Of a stretch of DNA of 64,000 bases, positions 9,076 through 17,714 are shown one piece after another (position 1 is the first letter of the stretch; each line of letters begins with the position of its first letter). Under the pieces are notes generated by a model. The model searched no databases, was not told the DNA's origin, and saw nothing but the letters and a program-made list of their open reading frames with translations. This stretch comes from Pectinatus cerevisiiphilus (GTDB taxonomy: Bacteria > Bacillota > Negativicutes > Selenomonadales > Selenomonadaceae), in contig NZ_SMAA01000006.1 of assembly GCF_004341685.1 (NCBI RefSeq), positions 1-64,000 on the forward strand, read 5' to 3'. Made by a program: the position numbers and the translations under genes.

Positions 9076-9594
9076 ATGCCCATCATTCCATATAAGGGGA
9101 AAATGCCGCGCATTGGTAAGAATGTTTTTATTGCACCTACGGCCACTATAATCGGCGACGTAACAATTGGTGATGATTCAAGCATTTGGTATAATACCGT
9201 TCTGCGGGGTGATATGAATGCCATTGTCCTTGGAAAGTGTACTAATGTGCAGGATAATACGACCATACATGTGATGGCATGTAAGCCTACCATCATCGGT
9301 GATTATGTTACAGTAGGACATAATGTAGTAATGCATTGCGACAGTGTCGGCAATAATTGCCTTATTGGAATGGGGTCAATATTGCTAGGTATGTGTACAA
9401 TAGGAGAAAATAGTATTATTGGAGCAGGTACCCTTGTTACGCATAAAGCACATTTACCGTCTAATTCTATGATTTTCGGATCACCATACAAAATAAAAAG
9501 AGAACTGCATGAAGATGAAATTGAGGCGATACACCAATCTGCTCTCAACTATCATCTTCTTGCAGCAAATTATGTATCTGAAAAGCAGGAGTGA
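9076..9594 (+). CDS. Gamma-class carbonic anhydrase-like hexapeptide protein (copy 2)
   Basis: The 172-aa left-handed beta-helix protein has AAGGAGG 9 nt before the ATG. Zinc-site histidines are in NTTIHVMA and in VGHNVVMHC (GHxxxxH). It resembles copy 1 at 6908-7459 in length and motif order but clearly differs in sequence (for example CKPTIIGDYV against LPCIVGDYV), so the pair looks like an old duplication. Likely cotranscribed with the preceding stress-protein gene and ndk. Confidence 0.88.
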   Translation: MPIIPYKGKMPRIGKNVFIAPTATIIGDVTIGDDSSIWYNTVLRGDMNAIVLGKCTNVQDNTTIHVMACKPTIIGDYVTVGHNVVMHCDSVGNNCLIGMGSILLGMCTIGENSIIGAGTLVTHKAHLPSNSMIFGSPYKIKRELHEDEIEAIHQSALNYHLLAANYVSEKQE

Positions 9595-9604
9595 TAATAA
9601 CACA

Positions 9605-10021
9605 ATGGTGGAAGAAACTTTAATTTTAATAAAACCTGATGCAGTTGCAGCAAACAACATAGGAAAAATTTTAGCTATTTATGAAGCAAACGGATTGAAG
9701 ATAATCGCCATGCGTATGCTCATAATGAATGACCAATTAGCAGCGAAACATTATAAAGAACATATAGGCAAACCGTTTTATGAAAAATTAGTTACTTTTA
9801 TGACATCTGGCCCATTGGTTGCTGCGGTATTAAAAGGCGATAATGCTATTGAAAGAGTACGCTCTATACATGGTGCTACAGATCCTACACAGGCAGAAGC
9901 AGGTACCATACGCAAATTATTTGCAACAGATAAAACTCGTAACGCTGTCCATGCATCTGACAGTGCTACGAGCGCCAAACGAGAAATACATGTATTCTTC
10001 TCGGAAGCAGAAATTTTCTGA
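9605..10021 (+). CDS. ndk: Nucleoside diphosphate kinase
   Basis: This 138-aa enzyme transfers the gamma phosphate between NTPs and NDPs through a phospho-histidine. The product starts MVEETLILIKPDAV. The active-site segment is NAVHASDS, with H the phosphorylated residue, followed by SAKREIHVFF. The ATG at 9605 gives the family-typical N terminus; the best SD (AGGAG) is 13 nt upstream, rather far, so the GTG at 9608 is an alternative. It follows the carbonic anhydrase gene by 10 nt. Confidence 0.95.
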   Translation: MVEETLILIKPDAVAANNIGKILAIYEANGLKIIAMRMLIMNDQLAAKHYKEHIGKPFYEKLVTFMTSGPLVAAVLKGDNAIERVRSIHGATDPTQAEAGTIRKLFATDKTRNAVHASDSATSAKREIHVFFSEAEIF

Positions 10022-10042
10022 TATTTTAGAGGAGGTTAGTAT

Positions 10043-10543
10043 ATGTCTATTTGTACGAAGACCGGCGATAAGGGTGAGACCAGCCTGTATACAGGGCAGC
10101 GTATAGCAAAGGATTCATTGCGTGTAGAAAGCTATGGCAGCGTGGATGAAATAAATTCAGCCTTAGCGATGGCAAAAGCAGCATCGGCAAAAAAAGAAAT
10201 AAAAGAGACTATTGAAACTGTGCAGAAATTAAATATGTCACTTATGGCAGATTTAGCTAGTATAGGTGCAGCACCACTTATCACTGAAAAAGAAGTGGGC
10301 ATATTAGAAAAGAAGATCACTGATCTTGAAGAAGTATTACCTCCGCTAAAAGCTTTCATACTTCCAGGTGATACCTTGTGCGGGGCGTTCCTTGATCTGG
10401 CACGGACAACGGCAAGACGCGCTGAACGGCGGGTGCTGGCGCTAGCACAAAGTGAAGTAGTCCCTAAACAGGATAAATTATTTTTAAATAGACTATCGGA
10501 TTTATGTTTTTTACTTATGCGCTTTGAAGAAAATAATATATAA
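10043..10543 (+). CDS. Cob(I)alamin adenosyltransferase, PduO type
   Basis: The 166-aa enzyme makes adenosylcobalamin from ATP and cob(I)alamin. Family blocks are the N-terminal TKTGDKGETSLYTGQR, SYGSVDEINSALA, and the C-terminal ILPGDTLCGAFLDLARTTAR, then RRAER. The trimeric four-helix bundle binds ATP with the first and last of these. GGAGG is well placed before the ATG. It is the last gene of the plus-strand run that starts at the stress protein; its stop codon overlaps the terminator stem. Confidence 0.93.
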   Translation: MSICTKTGDKGETSLYTGQRIAKDSLRVESYGSVDEINSALAMAKAASAKKEIKETIETVQKLNMSLMADLASIGAAPLITEKEVGILEKKITDLEEVLPPLKAFILPGDTLCGAFLDLARTTARRAERRVLALAQSEVVPKQDKLFLNRLSDLCFLLMRFEENNI

Positions 10544-10578
10544 AGAAATGGCTGCCGTATATGGGCAGCCATTTCTTT
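10542..10578. terminator. Bidirectional terminator overlapping both flanking stop codons
   Basis: A perfect 15-bp inverted repeat has arms 10542-10556 and 10564-10578 with a 7-nt loop. It ends in TTTCTTT on one strand and has the symmetrical run on the other. The cobalamin adenosyltransferase stop (10541-10543) and the tcdA stop (10577-10579) both touch the stem. Confidence 0.9.
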
Positions 10579-11341
10579 ATATATTATTTTTTTTTACCAA
10601 TTCATTGATTACCTCACCGGCTATAATCATTCCCACAATGGGCGGAATAAAAGAGTTACTGGAAGGTATCTGCCGCCGTTGCGTACATTTTCGAACTGTA
10701 CCGGGAGGACAGACACAATGGAACTGGCAGCTATTGTCAGGGTCATTGATGGGAGTGGCCGGTTTTTCTTTTGAATACACAACTTTTAATTTGGGAATCT
10801 GTCTTTTTTTTAATTCCTTACGCATGACTTTAGCCAGAGGACAGACAGAGGTTTTATAGATATCAGTGACTTCAAAGAGCAACGGGTTTGTCTTGTTCCC
10901 CGCACCCATAGCGCTTATAATACGAGTATTATTCTTTTGTGCCTGAACGACAAGATCTATCTTTCCCGTTACTGTATCAATGGCGTCGACAACGTAATCG
11001 AACGATTTAAAATCAATTTCATCCGCAGTTTGAGGCGTGTAAAATGTTTTTAGCGGTCTGACCACGCATTTCGGATTTATTTGCCGAATGCGTTCTGCTG
11101 CTACGTCAACCTTATATTTGCCTATTGTTTCATATAAAGCATATATCTGCCTGTTAATATTTGTAAGGCAGATTTTATCATCGTCGACAATTGTCAATTT
11201 ACCTATACCGGCTCGAGCTAGTGCTTCAACAGTATATCCGCCTACACCGCCCACCCCGAAAACAGCTACGCTGGCTTCGTTTAATCGTTCCATCGCTTTG
11301 GGGCCATATAATAATTCTGTTCGTGAAAATTGATTTAACAT
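10577..11341 (-). CDS. tcdA: tRNA threonylcarbamoyladenosine dehydratase (TcdA/CsdL, ThiF-E1 family)
   Basis: The 254-aa protein cyclises t6A37 to ct6A in tRNA using ATP. The E1-like nucleotide fold is seen in GVGGVGGYTVEALARAG (residues about 30-46), then DDDKICLTNINRQ, a typical adenylation segment, and YVVDAIDTVTGK. The C-terminal part has SVCPLAKVMRKELKKR and a Cys-containing CPPGTVRKC segment. The hydrophobic tail (IVGMIIAGEVI) resembles the membrane-tethering end of E. coli TcdA. The start has AGGA about 9 nt upstream. Confidence 0.92.
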   Translation of the reverse strand: MLNQFSRTELLYGPKAMERLNEASVAVFGVGGVGGYTVEALARAGIGKLTIVDDDKICLTNINRQIYALYETIGKYKVDVAAERIRQINPKCVVRPLKTFYTPQTADEIDFKSFDYVVDAIDTVTGKIDLVVQAQKNNTRIISAMGAGNKTNPLLFEVTDIYKTSVCPLAKVMRKELKKRQIPKLKVVYSKEKPATPINDPDNSCQFHCVCPPGTVRKCTQRRQIPSSNSFIPPIVGMIIAGEVINELVKKNNI

Positions 11342-11559
11342 ATGTACTTATCCTTTTTATTAAATTTATACTGAAATACTGTATAGTATATAAAATAAAT
11401 TATTAGAATATGTCTGTATTTTTTAGCTGTAAAACAAACGATTATCATATACTTCACTTATAATAATACACCAAGACAATAAATATTTACAAGAATTACC
11501 TGAAAGCATTTACTGTTAATATGATACTTTTAAAGAGAAATGTCAAAAATCGACAAAAA

Positions 11560-11574
11560 TGATAATTAATATCA
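11560..11574. promoter_or_regulatory. Fur-box-like palindrome
   Basis: TGATAATTAATATCA differs from the 15-bp Fur consensus TGATAATnATTATCA at one non-central position. It lies about 75 nt upstream of the hemolysin III promoter and 220 nt upstream of tcdA. AT-rich surroundings make a chance match possible. Confidence 0.25.
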
Positions 11575-11645
11575 AAAAATACAGTTTAGCTATAAGATTC
11601 CTATTTATACGTGTCTGTTTGTCACAACTTTATTAGAAAAAATGT

Positions 11646-11653
11646 GGTATAAT
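11646..11653 (+). promoter_or_regulatory. Extended -10 promoter of the hemolysin III gene
   Basis: TGGTATAAT gives an extended -10 element; no good -35 lies at 16-18 nt, which the TGn extension can compensate for. The start codon is 87 nt downstream. The rest of 11342-11739 is AT-rich with nothing else recognised apart from the Fur-like palindrome. Confidence 0.5.
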
Positions 11654-11739
11654 CACAGGTAAAGGTATAAGTAGTTTATATCTTATTGAAATGACTTAAT
11701 TTATAAGTCACTGTGCAATTTAGGGAAGGATGACAATAA

Positions 11740-12393
11740 ATGTCCAGAGCTAGAATAAATGATGTTTTGGAAGAAAAGATAAATGCGATTACTCATGGGA
11801 TTGGTACTTTTTTCGCAGTGATTGCGCTCGTAGTGCTCATTATCGAAGCCTACATAAATGGCGGGCCGTGGCAAATGGCCGCAGCCATCATATACGGGGT
11901 ATCGCTGATACTTTTATACTTAGCATCAACACTCTACCACAGTTTTTCGCGAAAAAGAGTAAAAGAAATTCTAAAGTTTTTTGACCATGCGGCAATTTAT
12001 ATATTGATTGCTGGTAACTACACGCCGTTTACCTTGATTCCTTTGCACGGTACCTTAGGCTGGGCTATATTCGGTGTTATATGGGGATTAGCACTTGTAG
12101 GTATCGTCTTTAAGATTTATTTTGTAAAGAGATTTAAGTATTTTTCCACGTTATGTTATCTGCTGATGGGCTGGCTGGCTGTAGTGATGGTAAAACCGTT
12201 GCTTGCTGTCTTACCCGCAGCAGCAATATACTGGTTGTTAGCAGGTGGTATATCGTATACCATTGGGACAATATTTTACTTGGATAAAAAAATCCCTTAC
12301 AACCATGCCGTTTGGCACTTGTTTGTAATAGGTGGCAGTGTTTCCCATTTCATAACTGTTTTTAAATACGTTATGCCACTGCCTGTCGCATAA
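11740..12393 (+). CDS. Hemolysin III family membrane protein (YqfA/PAQR-like)
   Basis: The 217-aa protein has seven predicted membrane helices. It carries the PAQR-type signatures EKINAITHGIG near the N terminus, LYLASTLYHSF, FDHAAIYILIAGNYTPF, and NHAVWHLFVIGGSVSHF at the C terminus, which supply the conserved Ser, His and Asp cluster of a likely metal-dependent hydrolase. The name comes from a Bacillus cereus haemolysin; most members are not toxins and their substrate is unknown. Single-gene transcript with its own promoter and a terminator at 12440-12478. Confidence 0.9.
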   Translation: MSRARINDVLEEKINAITHGIGTFFAVIALVVLIIEAYINGGPWQMAAAIIYGVSLILLYLASTLYHSFSRKRVKEILKFFDHAAIYILIAGNYTPFTLIPLHGTLGWAIFGVIWGLALVGIVFKIYFVKRFKYFSTLCYLLMGWLAVVMVKPLLAVLPAAAIYWLLAGGISYTIGTIFYLDKKIPYNHAVWHLFVIGGSVSHFITVFKYVMPLPVA

Positions 12394-12439
12394 AGCCGTG
12401 TTTGTGACCAATTTGTTTTAAATTAATATGTCCCAGTAT

Positions 12440-12478
12440 AAATGCATTGCAATAGATGATTATTGCAATGCATTTTTA
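12440..12478 (+). terminator. Terminator of the hemolysin III gene
   Basis: A 15-bp inverted repeat (12440-12454 with 12461-12475, 6-nt loop) is followed by TTTTTATT on the plus strand. The convergent dynamin gene ends at 12497, so the hairpin may also limit its transcription. Confidence 0.88.
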
Positions 12479-12496
12479 TTACCTATTTACAAAAGA

Positions 12497-15400
12497 TCAA
12501 CAATGTACGTTTTCATCTAATAGTTTTTTGGCAGTAATGAGATTTTCTAGCACTTTTCTGTCCTCTAAAACAGCAAGCAGACCCATATAGAAATCAGTGA
12601 CCTGTTCCTGCATAGTCATTACTATTTTTTCCAGTTCATTGATAAGTAATTTATCATAATATAAATTTATTTTTTCCTTTTCTGCCGATAAATAGGTTTC
12701 GCTATATTTGAGCAATATGTTTTGCAGCTCATTACTCATTAATTGGGAACCGTCTTTTTCAAAAAAAGACTTGGCATTTTTAAAATAAGCCATTGCCTTA
12801 GAGAAATTTTCGCGCGGAACAGTTGTAAAAGCATTTGTAAAGGTCAATTCGGCATTATGTGCTATTTCGATAGCGGCAAAGGAAAGATCTGCATTTATTT
12901 TTTTGACAGCTTGTGTCGTTTCAGCACCATATTCAAGAAGCAGTTTTTCCGCGAAACGATCAAGCCGTAACGTAGTAGCACGTAGTTCCTGCGCAAAATC
13001 AAAGCCGAGTTGTTCCAGAAATTCAGCTAAGGCGTTTTTTAGTGCCTTTTTCAAATCTTTCCTGTCGTCACGTAGCACTGCTGGATTAAACGCTTCCCGG
13101 AAAAAATCATTGAAACGGTAAAAAACCCGTTGCTTAACATAATAAATTAATTCAGCATTTTCTTGTTGCAAACGTTTCTGTAGATTTAGCACTGTTTTTT
13201 CATTAATAAGATTTATTACTAGCTGTTTTTGTTTTTCAACAGCATTTTTTTCGGCTTTTTTCAATGCGTCATCTTTTTGCGCACTATTGATAAGTTTTTG
13301 TAGCAAAGCAGCTATTCTTACTAATTCATGCTGTGATGCTGTAACTGCTATTTCAGCAAGGTCGTTAGTAATAAAGCGGTAAAAAGTTTTTTCAAAAGAG
13401 CCCATACCCGAAGTTGTAGCCGCGGACTCTTCCCTTTTTTCCTTTAGGGCTTGCAAGCTGGACACTGCGCTTAAGTACGGTTTTTTTATGCCATATTTAG
13501 TTAATTGGCTATGGACATAATTTAAAACGGTATTTTTTTCTTCTTCATCATCTGCCAAATCAATGGCATTTACAATAAAAAACATTTTATCGAGTTGAAA
13601 AGAATCCTTCACACGGCCTAATTGAATTAAAAATTCTCTGTCTGCTTTTGAAAAAGCATGATTATAATAAGTGACAAATAAAACAGCATCGGCATTTTTA
13701 ATGAAATTAAAGGCAACATCAGTATGCCGGACATTTATGGAATCGGCGCCTGGTGTATCAACTAGAGTTATCCCTTTACGTGTCAACGGACAATCATAAT
13801 ATAGATCAAGCCACTCAATAAAGCAGGATTTTTCTTCCAGTGCCACATAGTCACTAAATTCATTTATATTTATTTTTAGTGAAGTGCCGAGTAAATCAGC
13901 AAAAAAATTATAGCCTTGTACGAAGGCTTGAAGGAAGGATAGACTTGTTTTTTCGAGGGTAGTTTGTTCAGGAGTGGGGTTCGTCAGTAATGTTTTTATT
14001 TTTAGGATGGCATCAGTAAGGTCAGATGCTTGTAGGGAAAATAATTTCAACGCGCAATTTATATCGGCAAGTATATTGGCCGCAGTTTTGACTTTAGCAA
14101 TGGCAGTTTCATGCGGGTGCTTGGCGTCCACTGGTTTTATATTATTTATTGCTGCTGTCATGGGATTTGGTGATACGGGTAGTACCTTTGCACCGATAAG
14201 CGCATTGGCAAATGAAGATTTACCAGCACTAAAAGCGCCGAATAAGGATACAGTAAAGCCCTTGTTGCGCAGACGTTTGGCTTTATTACGCAGTTCAGCA
14301 GCCAATTTCACAAAACCGGGCAGATTTTCTATGGCGGCAGCTGACCTACACAATTTTTCTGCCATATTTTCCATTTTATCAGCAGTAAATGAATTGGCCG
14401 TTTTTGTCAATTTAATATTTGCTGTCGTATTAGTCTGCGGCATTGGTGATACTGAATGTGTTGTTTCTATTTTGGCGGCTTCTTTTATTACTGCAAAATC
14501 CTGCTTTTCACTGGCAAATGCCAAATACTCCGCAGAGGTTATTGTTATCGTATCATTTTTGAGTAAATTATCGACTTTTTCCTCTTCTTTAGCTAATTTT
14601 GTACTATGTTCGTGAATTTTTGCCAAAGCTGAAATATATTTTTGCAGTTCTACTGATTTTTGGGCAAGCTGTTTTTGTTGCGCAGCCTTTTTTTCTTGTG
14701 CTGCTGCAAGTATTTGTCCACCTAAAGGAGTGATGACACTTTTGGTAAAATGTTTTATTTCCGCGGCTACATCATCCGTATAATTTGTTACAGATTCGTC
14801 AGATACACGGGCGCCTTCTTTAACGGTTTTTGCAGGCAGGCTGGCAGGAAAAGAAATGGCAAGTGACTGTATAGAGGTCATTAGTGAACTGTCATTTATG
14901 TGATTTTTCTGTAGATAGTTGGTCAAAAAACTAGCAATATGCCATTCAATTTGCGATTTTGTTTTTTCGATAATATCCTCATAAAAAAGGTTTAACCTTT
15001 TTTCTCTTTCGGCGTATGTTTTCCGTTTGGTAAAGAAAAGACCTATTTTAAATCCCGGCTGGCAGGCTGCCAGATAAGACTTTGCTAATTCTCTAGTCTG
15101 AAAAGGCATAAGGTAAGCATTATCCAAAATCTTGTTTATTTCCTTTTCAAAGCTTTTTTTCAGCTCTGTAGTTTCTTGCTGTAATTGGCGCTCTTTTTCC
15201 TGCAAGGCAAGATAATCATCATTAAGATTTGTTTTTTCTTCGTTGCTAAGTCCCTCTAAAAGTAAGCTTAGTGGTTTGGTTACTGCCGCATCTTTTTCCT
15301 GGCAAAGCGTAAGATGGTCAGCCATAATTTTGTGCAGCGAATTATAAACTGATACCAAAAGGGACTGGTCTTTAGCAAGTAAATTATCGTTTAAAAAAGT

Positions 15401-16168
15401 TTTTAATGCCGTAAATTGGTTATGCTGATGCTTTTCATCCTTCATAGAAGTGTAAAAAATTTTGAGAGGTTTTACTCCCCATGCAGCGAAGGCTTCAACG
15501 ACACCAGCTTGAAAATCCGTGAAAGGGATTTCCTGTTCGGAATGTTTATCTATCTGATTAATAACCAGACATACTTTTTTACCAGCTTTAGTTAAATTTT
15601 GGGTGAACATAAAATTAAGTTCAGATTTGACGTGGTTATAATCCATCACATAAAAAATCAAATCAGCAAGATGAATGGCCGATTCTGTAGAAAGACGATG
15701 CGCATCGTCGACAGAATCAACACCGGGGGTGTCCATTATTACAACGTTAGAGGGCAAATTGATTTTTTCATTGCTTATTTCTATTTTTTGGATTTGGTCA
15801 CCATCACGACAATATGCTTTCACCGTTTCGTAATCATATGGTGCAGGATAAAGGCAGGGTTTTCCTTTTTTGAAAAAGACTTTGGCATAATTGGCACCGC
15901 GTTTTATCCTGACAAGATTGGCACTTGTCGGGATAGGACTTGATGGCAGTAGATTCCTGCCAAGCAGATTATTTATCATCTTCGATTTTCCCGCAGAAAA
16001 ATGGCCGCAAAAGGCTATAGTAAATTCCTTATTTATCAGTTTTTGGGCTAACTGCCTGACTTTTTCTGCATTTGCCGGATCGTCCTTGGCAAGAAGATAT
16101 TTGTAAGCGGAAAAAAGTTTCCCCTTTAATGATTGATATGTTTCCTTCGTATAGGTTGCTTGCAGCAT
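12497..16168 (-). CDS. Double dynamin-like GTPase (DynA-type, two fused dynamin modules)
   Basis: The protein has about 1223 aa. The ATG at 16168 is preferred to an in-frame TTG at 16189 because AAGGAG lies between them. It contains two complete dynamin-family GTPase modules in tandem. Module 1 has P-loop GHFSAGKS (about residues 55-62), DTPGVDS and NQIDK. Module 2 has P-loop GAFSAGKSS (about 640), DTPGADS and NAIDLAD. Long helical stalk regions with coiled-coil character follow each. The fused layout and length match Bacillus DynA, a membrane-tethering and fusion protein involved in membrane stress and phage tolerance. Whether this one does the same in a two-membrane cell is not known. Monocistronic. 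Confidence 0.9.
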   Translation of the reverse strand: MLQATYTKETYQSLKGKLFSAYKYLLAKDDPANAEKVRQLAQKLINKEFTIAFCGHFSAGKSKMINNLLGRNLLPSSPIPTSANLVRIKRGANYAKVFFKKGKPCLYPAPYDYETVKAYCRDGDQIQKIEISNEKINLPSNVVIMDTPGVDSVDDAHRLSTESAIHLADLIFYVMDYNHVKSELNFMFTQNLTKAGKKVCLVINQIDKHSEQEIPFTDFQAGVVEAFAAWGVKPLKIFYTSMKDEKHQHNQFTALKTFLNDNLLAKDQSLLVSVYNSLHKIMADHLTLCQEKDAAVTKPLSLLLEGLSNEEKTNLNDDYLALQEKERQLQQETTELKKSFEKEINKILDNAYLMPFQTRELAKSYLAACQPGFKIGLFFTKRKTYAEREKRLNLFYEDIIEKTKSQIEWHIASFLTNYLQKNHINDSSLMTSIQSLAISFPASLPAKTVKEGARVSDESVTNYTDDVAAEIKHFTKSVITPLGGQILAAAQEKKAAQQKQLAQKSVELQKYISALAKIHEHSTKLAKEEEKVDNLLKNDTITITSAEYLAFASEKQDFAVIKEAAKIETTHSVSPMPQTNTTANIKLTKTANSFTADKMENMAEKLCRSAAAIENLPGFVKLAAELRNKAKRLRNKGFTVSLFGAFSAGKSSFANALIGAKVLPVSPNPMTAAINNIKPVDAKHPHETAIAKVKTAANILADINCALKLFSLQASDLTDAILKIKTLLTNPTPEQTTLEKTSLSFLQAFVQGYNFFADLLGTSLKININEFSDYVALEEKSCFIEWLDLYYDCPLTRKGITLVDTPGADSINVRHTDVAFNFIKNADAVLFVTYYNHAFSKADREFLIQLGRVKDSFQLDKMFFIVNAIDLADDEEEKNTVLNYVHSQLTKYGIKKPYLSAVSSLQALKEKREESAATTSGMGSFEKTFYRFITNDLAEIAVTASQHELVRIAALLQKLINSAQKDDALKKAEKNAVEKQKQLVINLINEKTVLNLQKRLQQENAELIYYVKQRVFYRFNDFFREAFNPAVLRDDRKDLKKALKNALAEFLEQLGFDFAQELRATTLRLDRFAEKLLLEYGAETTQAVKKINADLSFAAIEIAHNAELTFTNAFTTVPRENFSKAMAYFKNAKSFFEKDGSQLMSNELQNILLKYSETYLSAEKEKINLYYDKLLINELEKIVMTMQEQVTDFYMGLLAVLEDRKVLENLITAKKLLDENVHC

Positions 16169-16259
16169 AAATAGGAATTCTCCTTGCAATAAATTATTTA
16201 TATTATTATCCAGCTTTGTTATTTGTCACATTCATAAAAAGGCTATAAAACACATTTAT

Positions 16260-16287
16260 TTTATACTATATAGATGATAATTGGCAA
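16260..16287 (-). promoter_or_regulatory. Candidate promoter of the dynamin-like gene
   Basis: On the minus strand TTGCCA (16282-16287), a 16-nt spacer and TATAAA (16260-16265) form a reasonable vegetative promoter about 90 nt upstream of the start codon. Confidence 0.45.
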
Positions 16288-16573
16288 GACCTATATCTTT
16301 TAAGGTAGATAGTTATAAATACAGGTGTTTTATAGAAATAGTGCAGAAAATATTTATATAATTACAGAAAATTTAATAATATTATCTTATTATATTGGTG
16401 TAAATTTTATTATTGCTTATGCTAAAAAGCATAGTTAGATAAATTGCTTGTGTATTTCACTATAAAATAAATTAGCGGGAATACTTGTCATTAGTGCTTT
16501 CTAGAGCTTTTTTTATTTTATGGAAAGATCGTCTTTAATAAAAAACATTAATATAATAATAATTTAGCAAAAT

Positions 16574-16602
16574 TTGACAAAATTACTTTTAGATGATATA
16601 TT
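16574..16602 (+). promoter_or_regulatory. Consensus vegetative promoter of the exbB-led haem operon
   Basis: TTGACA (16574-16579), exactly 17 nt, then TATATT (16597-16602). Transcription should start near 16609, directly before the Fur box. The strong promoter implies high expression once repression is lifted. Confidence 0.75.
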
Positions 16603-16617
16603 CGTTATTGTTATGCA

Positions 16618-16642
16618 AATGATAACCATTATCATTATCAAC
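16618..16642. promoter_or_regulatory. Fur box controlling the haem uptake operon
   Basis: TGATAACCATTATCA (16620-16634) is followed by a further overlapping ATTATCA, giving repeated GATAAT-type hexamers as in classical Fur sites. It begins about 10 nt after the predicted transcription start, so bound repressor would block the promoter. This implies induction under iron limitation. Confidence 0.75.
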
Positions 16643-16676
16643 TACGCATAAAGTATTTCTTACTAGGAGGCAAAAA

Positions 16677-17306
16677 ATGAATGGTTTTGCATATGTAGTT
16701 CATCTTTTTAACCAAGGTGGATTAGTCATGTATCCGTTGATTCTCTGTTCTTTGCTGTCAGTTGCTATCGCAGTGGAACGTTGGAATTATTATCATCATA
16801 ACTGGCATCGTGACAATAGTTTGGAAGATAGAATCCATAAGGCGCTGGATGAGAAAAACTGGGGAGAAGCTATTAAAGTATGTAATCAGTTTGATACAGT
16901 TGCCAGCCGAACCATAAAGGCGGGATTAGTCCATGCCAGTAGTCCAAATCTTGACACGACAGCTGTTAAGGATGCTTTTGAGGAACGCATGGCAGTGGAA
17001 ATAACGGGATTACAAAAGCATCTTGATTACCTTAGTGCGATTGTAACTGTAGCACCGCTTTTAGGACTTTTTGGGACAGTCACGGGTATGATAGCTACCT
17101 TTGGTGCTATGGACGAGGGCAGCGCCGCTATGGCTATCAGCGGAGGCATCGGAGAGGCTTTAGTCGCCACTGCTACAGGTCTTTGTGTAGCGGTTATTGC
17201 TTTTGCTATATACACATTTTATTCGCATCAGTTTGATAATGTGTTGATGGATACAGAGAATATTTGTTTCTTCGTTTTGGAACATAAACGAGGTGAAAGC
17301 GCATGA
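16677..17306 (+). CDS. exbB: ExbB proton-channel protein of the TonB energising complex
   Basis: The 209-aa member of the MotA/TolQ/ExbB family has AGGAGG (16665-16670) before the ATG. It has a first membrane helix (about residues 15-33), a cytoplasmic domain, then two helices with the family signature VAPLLGLFGTVTGMIATF (about 122-140) and GGIGEALVATATGLCVAV. With ExbD it forms the inner-membrane channel that uses proton flow to drive TonB. First gene of the Fur-controlled operon; its stop overlaps the exbD start (ATGA). Confidence 0.94.
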   Translation: MNGFAYVVHLFNQGGLVMYPLILCSLLSVAIAVERWNYYHHNWHRDNSLEDRIHKALDEKNWGEAIKVCNQFDTVASRTIKAGLVHASSPNLDTTAVKDAFEERMAVEITGLQKHLDYLSAIVTVAPLLGLFGTVTGMIATFGAMDEGSAAMAISGGIGEALVATATGLCVAVIAFAIYTFYSHQFDNVLMDTENICFFVLEHKRGESA

Positions 17307-17710
17307 TGTTTCGGAATATTCACGTTAACAGACAACCGAAGTTCATGATTATTCCCATGATAGATGTTGTTTTCTTTTTGCTGATATTTTTTATGATGAA
17401 TAGTATGCAGACAATGACACAGCGGGCAATGTCTGTTCAGCTGCCGCAAGCATCTTCAGCAGAAGCGCAGACACAAATGCCCATTGTCATTACAGTGGAT
17501 GCCGTAGGACATATTATGGTCGATGGTAAATCCATGTCGTTTGCTGATGCAGCAGCTTTCTTTAAGGAAAAGGCAGCTACAAATCCAAACCTTGCTGTTG
17601 TTTTACAGGCAGATAAGACGACAATGCATGGGCAGGTAGCAGCGGTCATGGATATGCTGAAGACTGCTGGTGTCAAAAAATTGGGTATTGCAGCTGAGAA
17701 AAAGGGGTGA
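17303..17710 (+). CDS. exbD: ExbD subunit of the TonB energising complex
   Basis: The 135-aa protein has one N-terminal membrane helix with the essential proton-path aspartate in PMIDVVFFLLIFFMM, then a periplasmic domain typical of ExbD/TolR (PIVITVDAVGHIMVDG, ending in MLKTAGVKKLGIAAE). It overlaps exbB by 4 nt; tonB begins 4 nt after its stop. The tight packing implies fixed stoichiometric expression of the three subunits. Confidence 0.93.
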   Translation: MMFRNIHVNRQPKFMIIPMIDVVFFLLIFFMMNSMQTMTQRAMSVQLPQASSAEAQTQMPIVITVDAVGHIMVDGKSMSFADAAAFFKEKAATNPNLAVVLQADKTTMHGQVAAVMDMLKTAGVKKLGIAAEKKG

Positions 17711-17714
17711 TTGT

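Larger units (their letters stand above)
16190..16676. other. Divergent intergenic region between the dynamin-like gene and the haem operon
   Basis: This 487-nt AT-rich spacer has the dynamin promoter on its left and the haem-operon promoter with Fur box on its right. The middle holds a small hairpin (TATGCT-AAAA-AGCATA) and no reading frame I would call. Confidence 0.6.

Noticed and set aside
13974-14615. 213-codon plus-strand open frame inside the dynamin-like gene
   Set aside because: It lies wholly opposite a well-supported GTPase gene, has no ribosome-binding site, and its hydrophobic make-up is what the antisense of Ala/Lys/Glu-rich helices gives.
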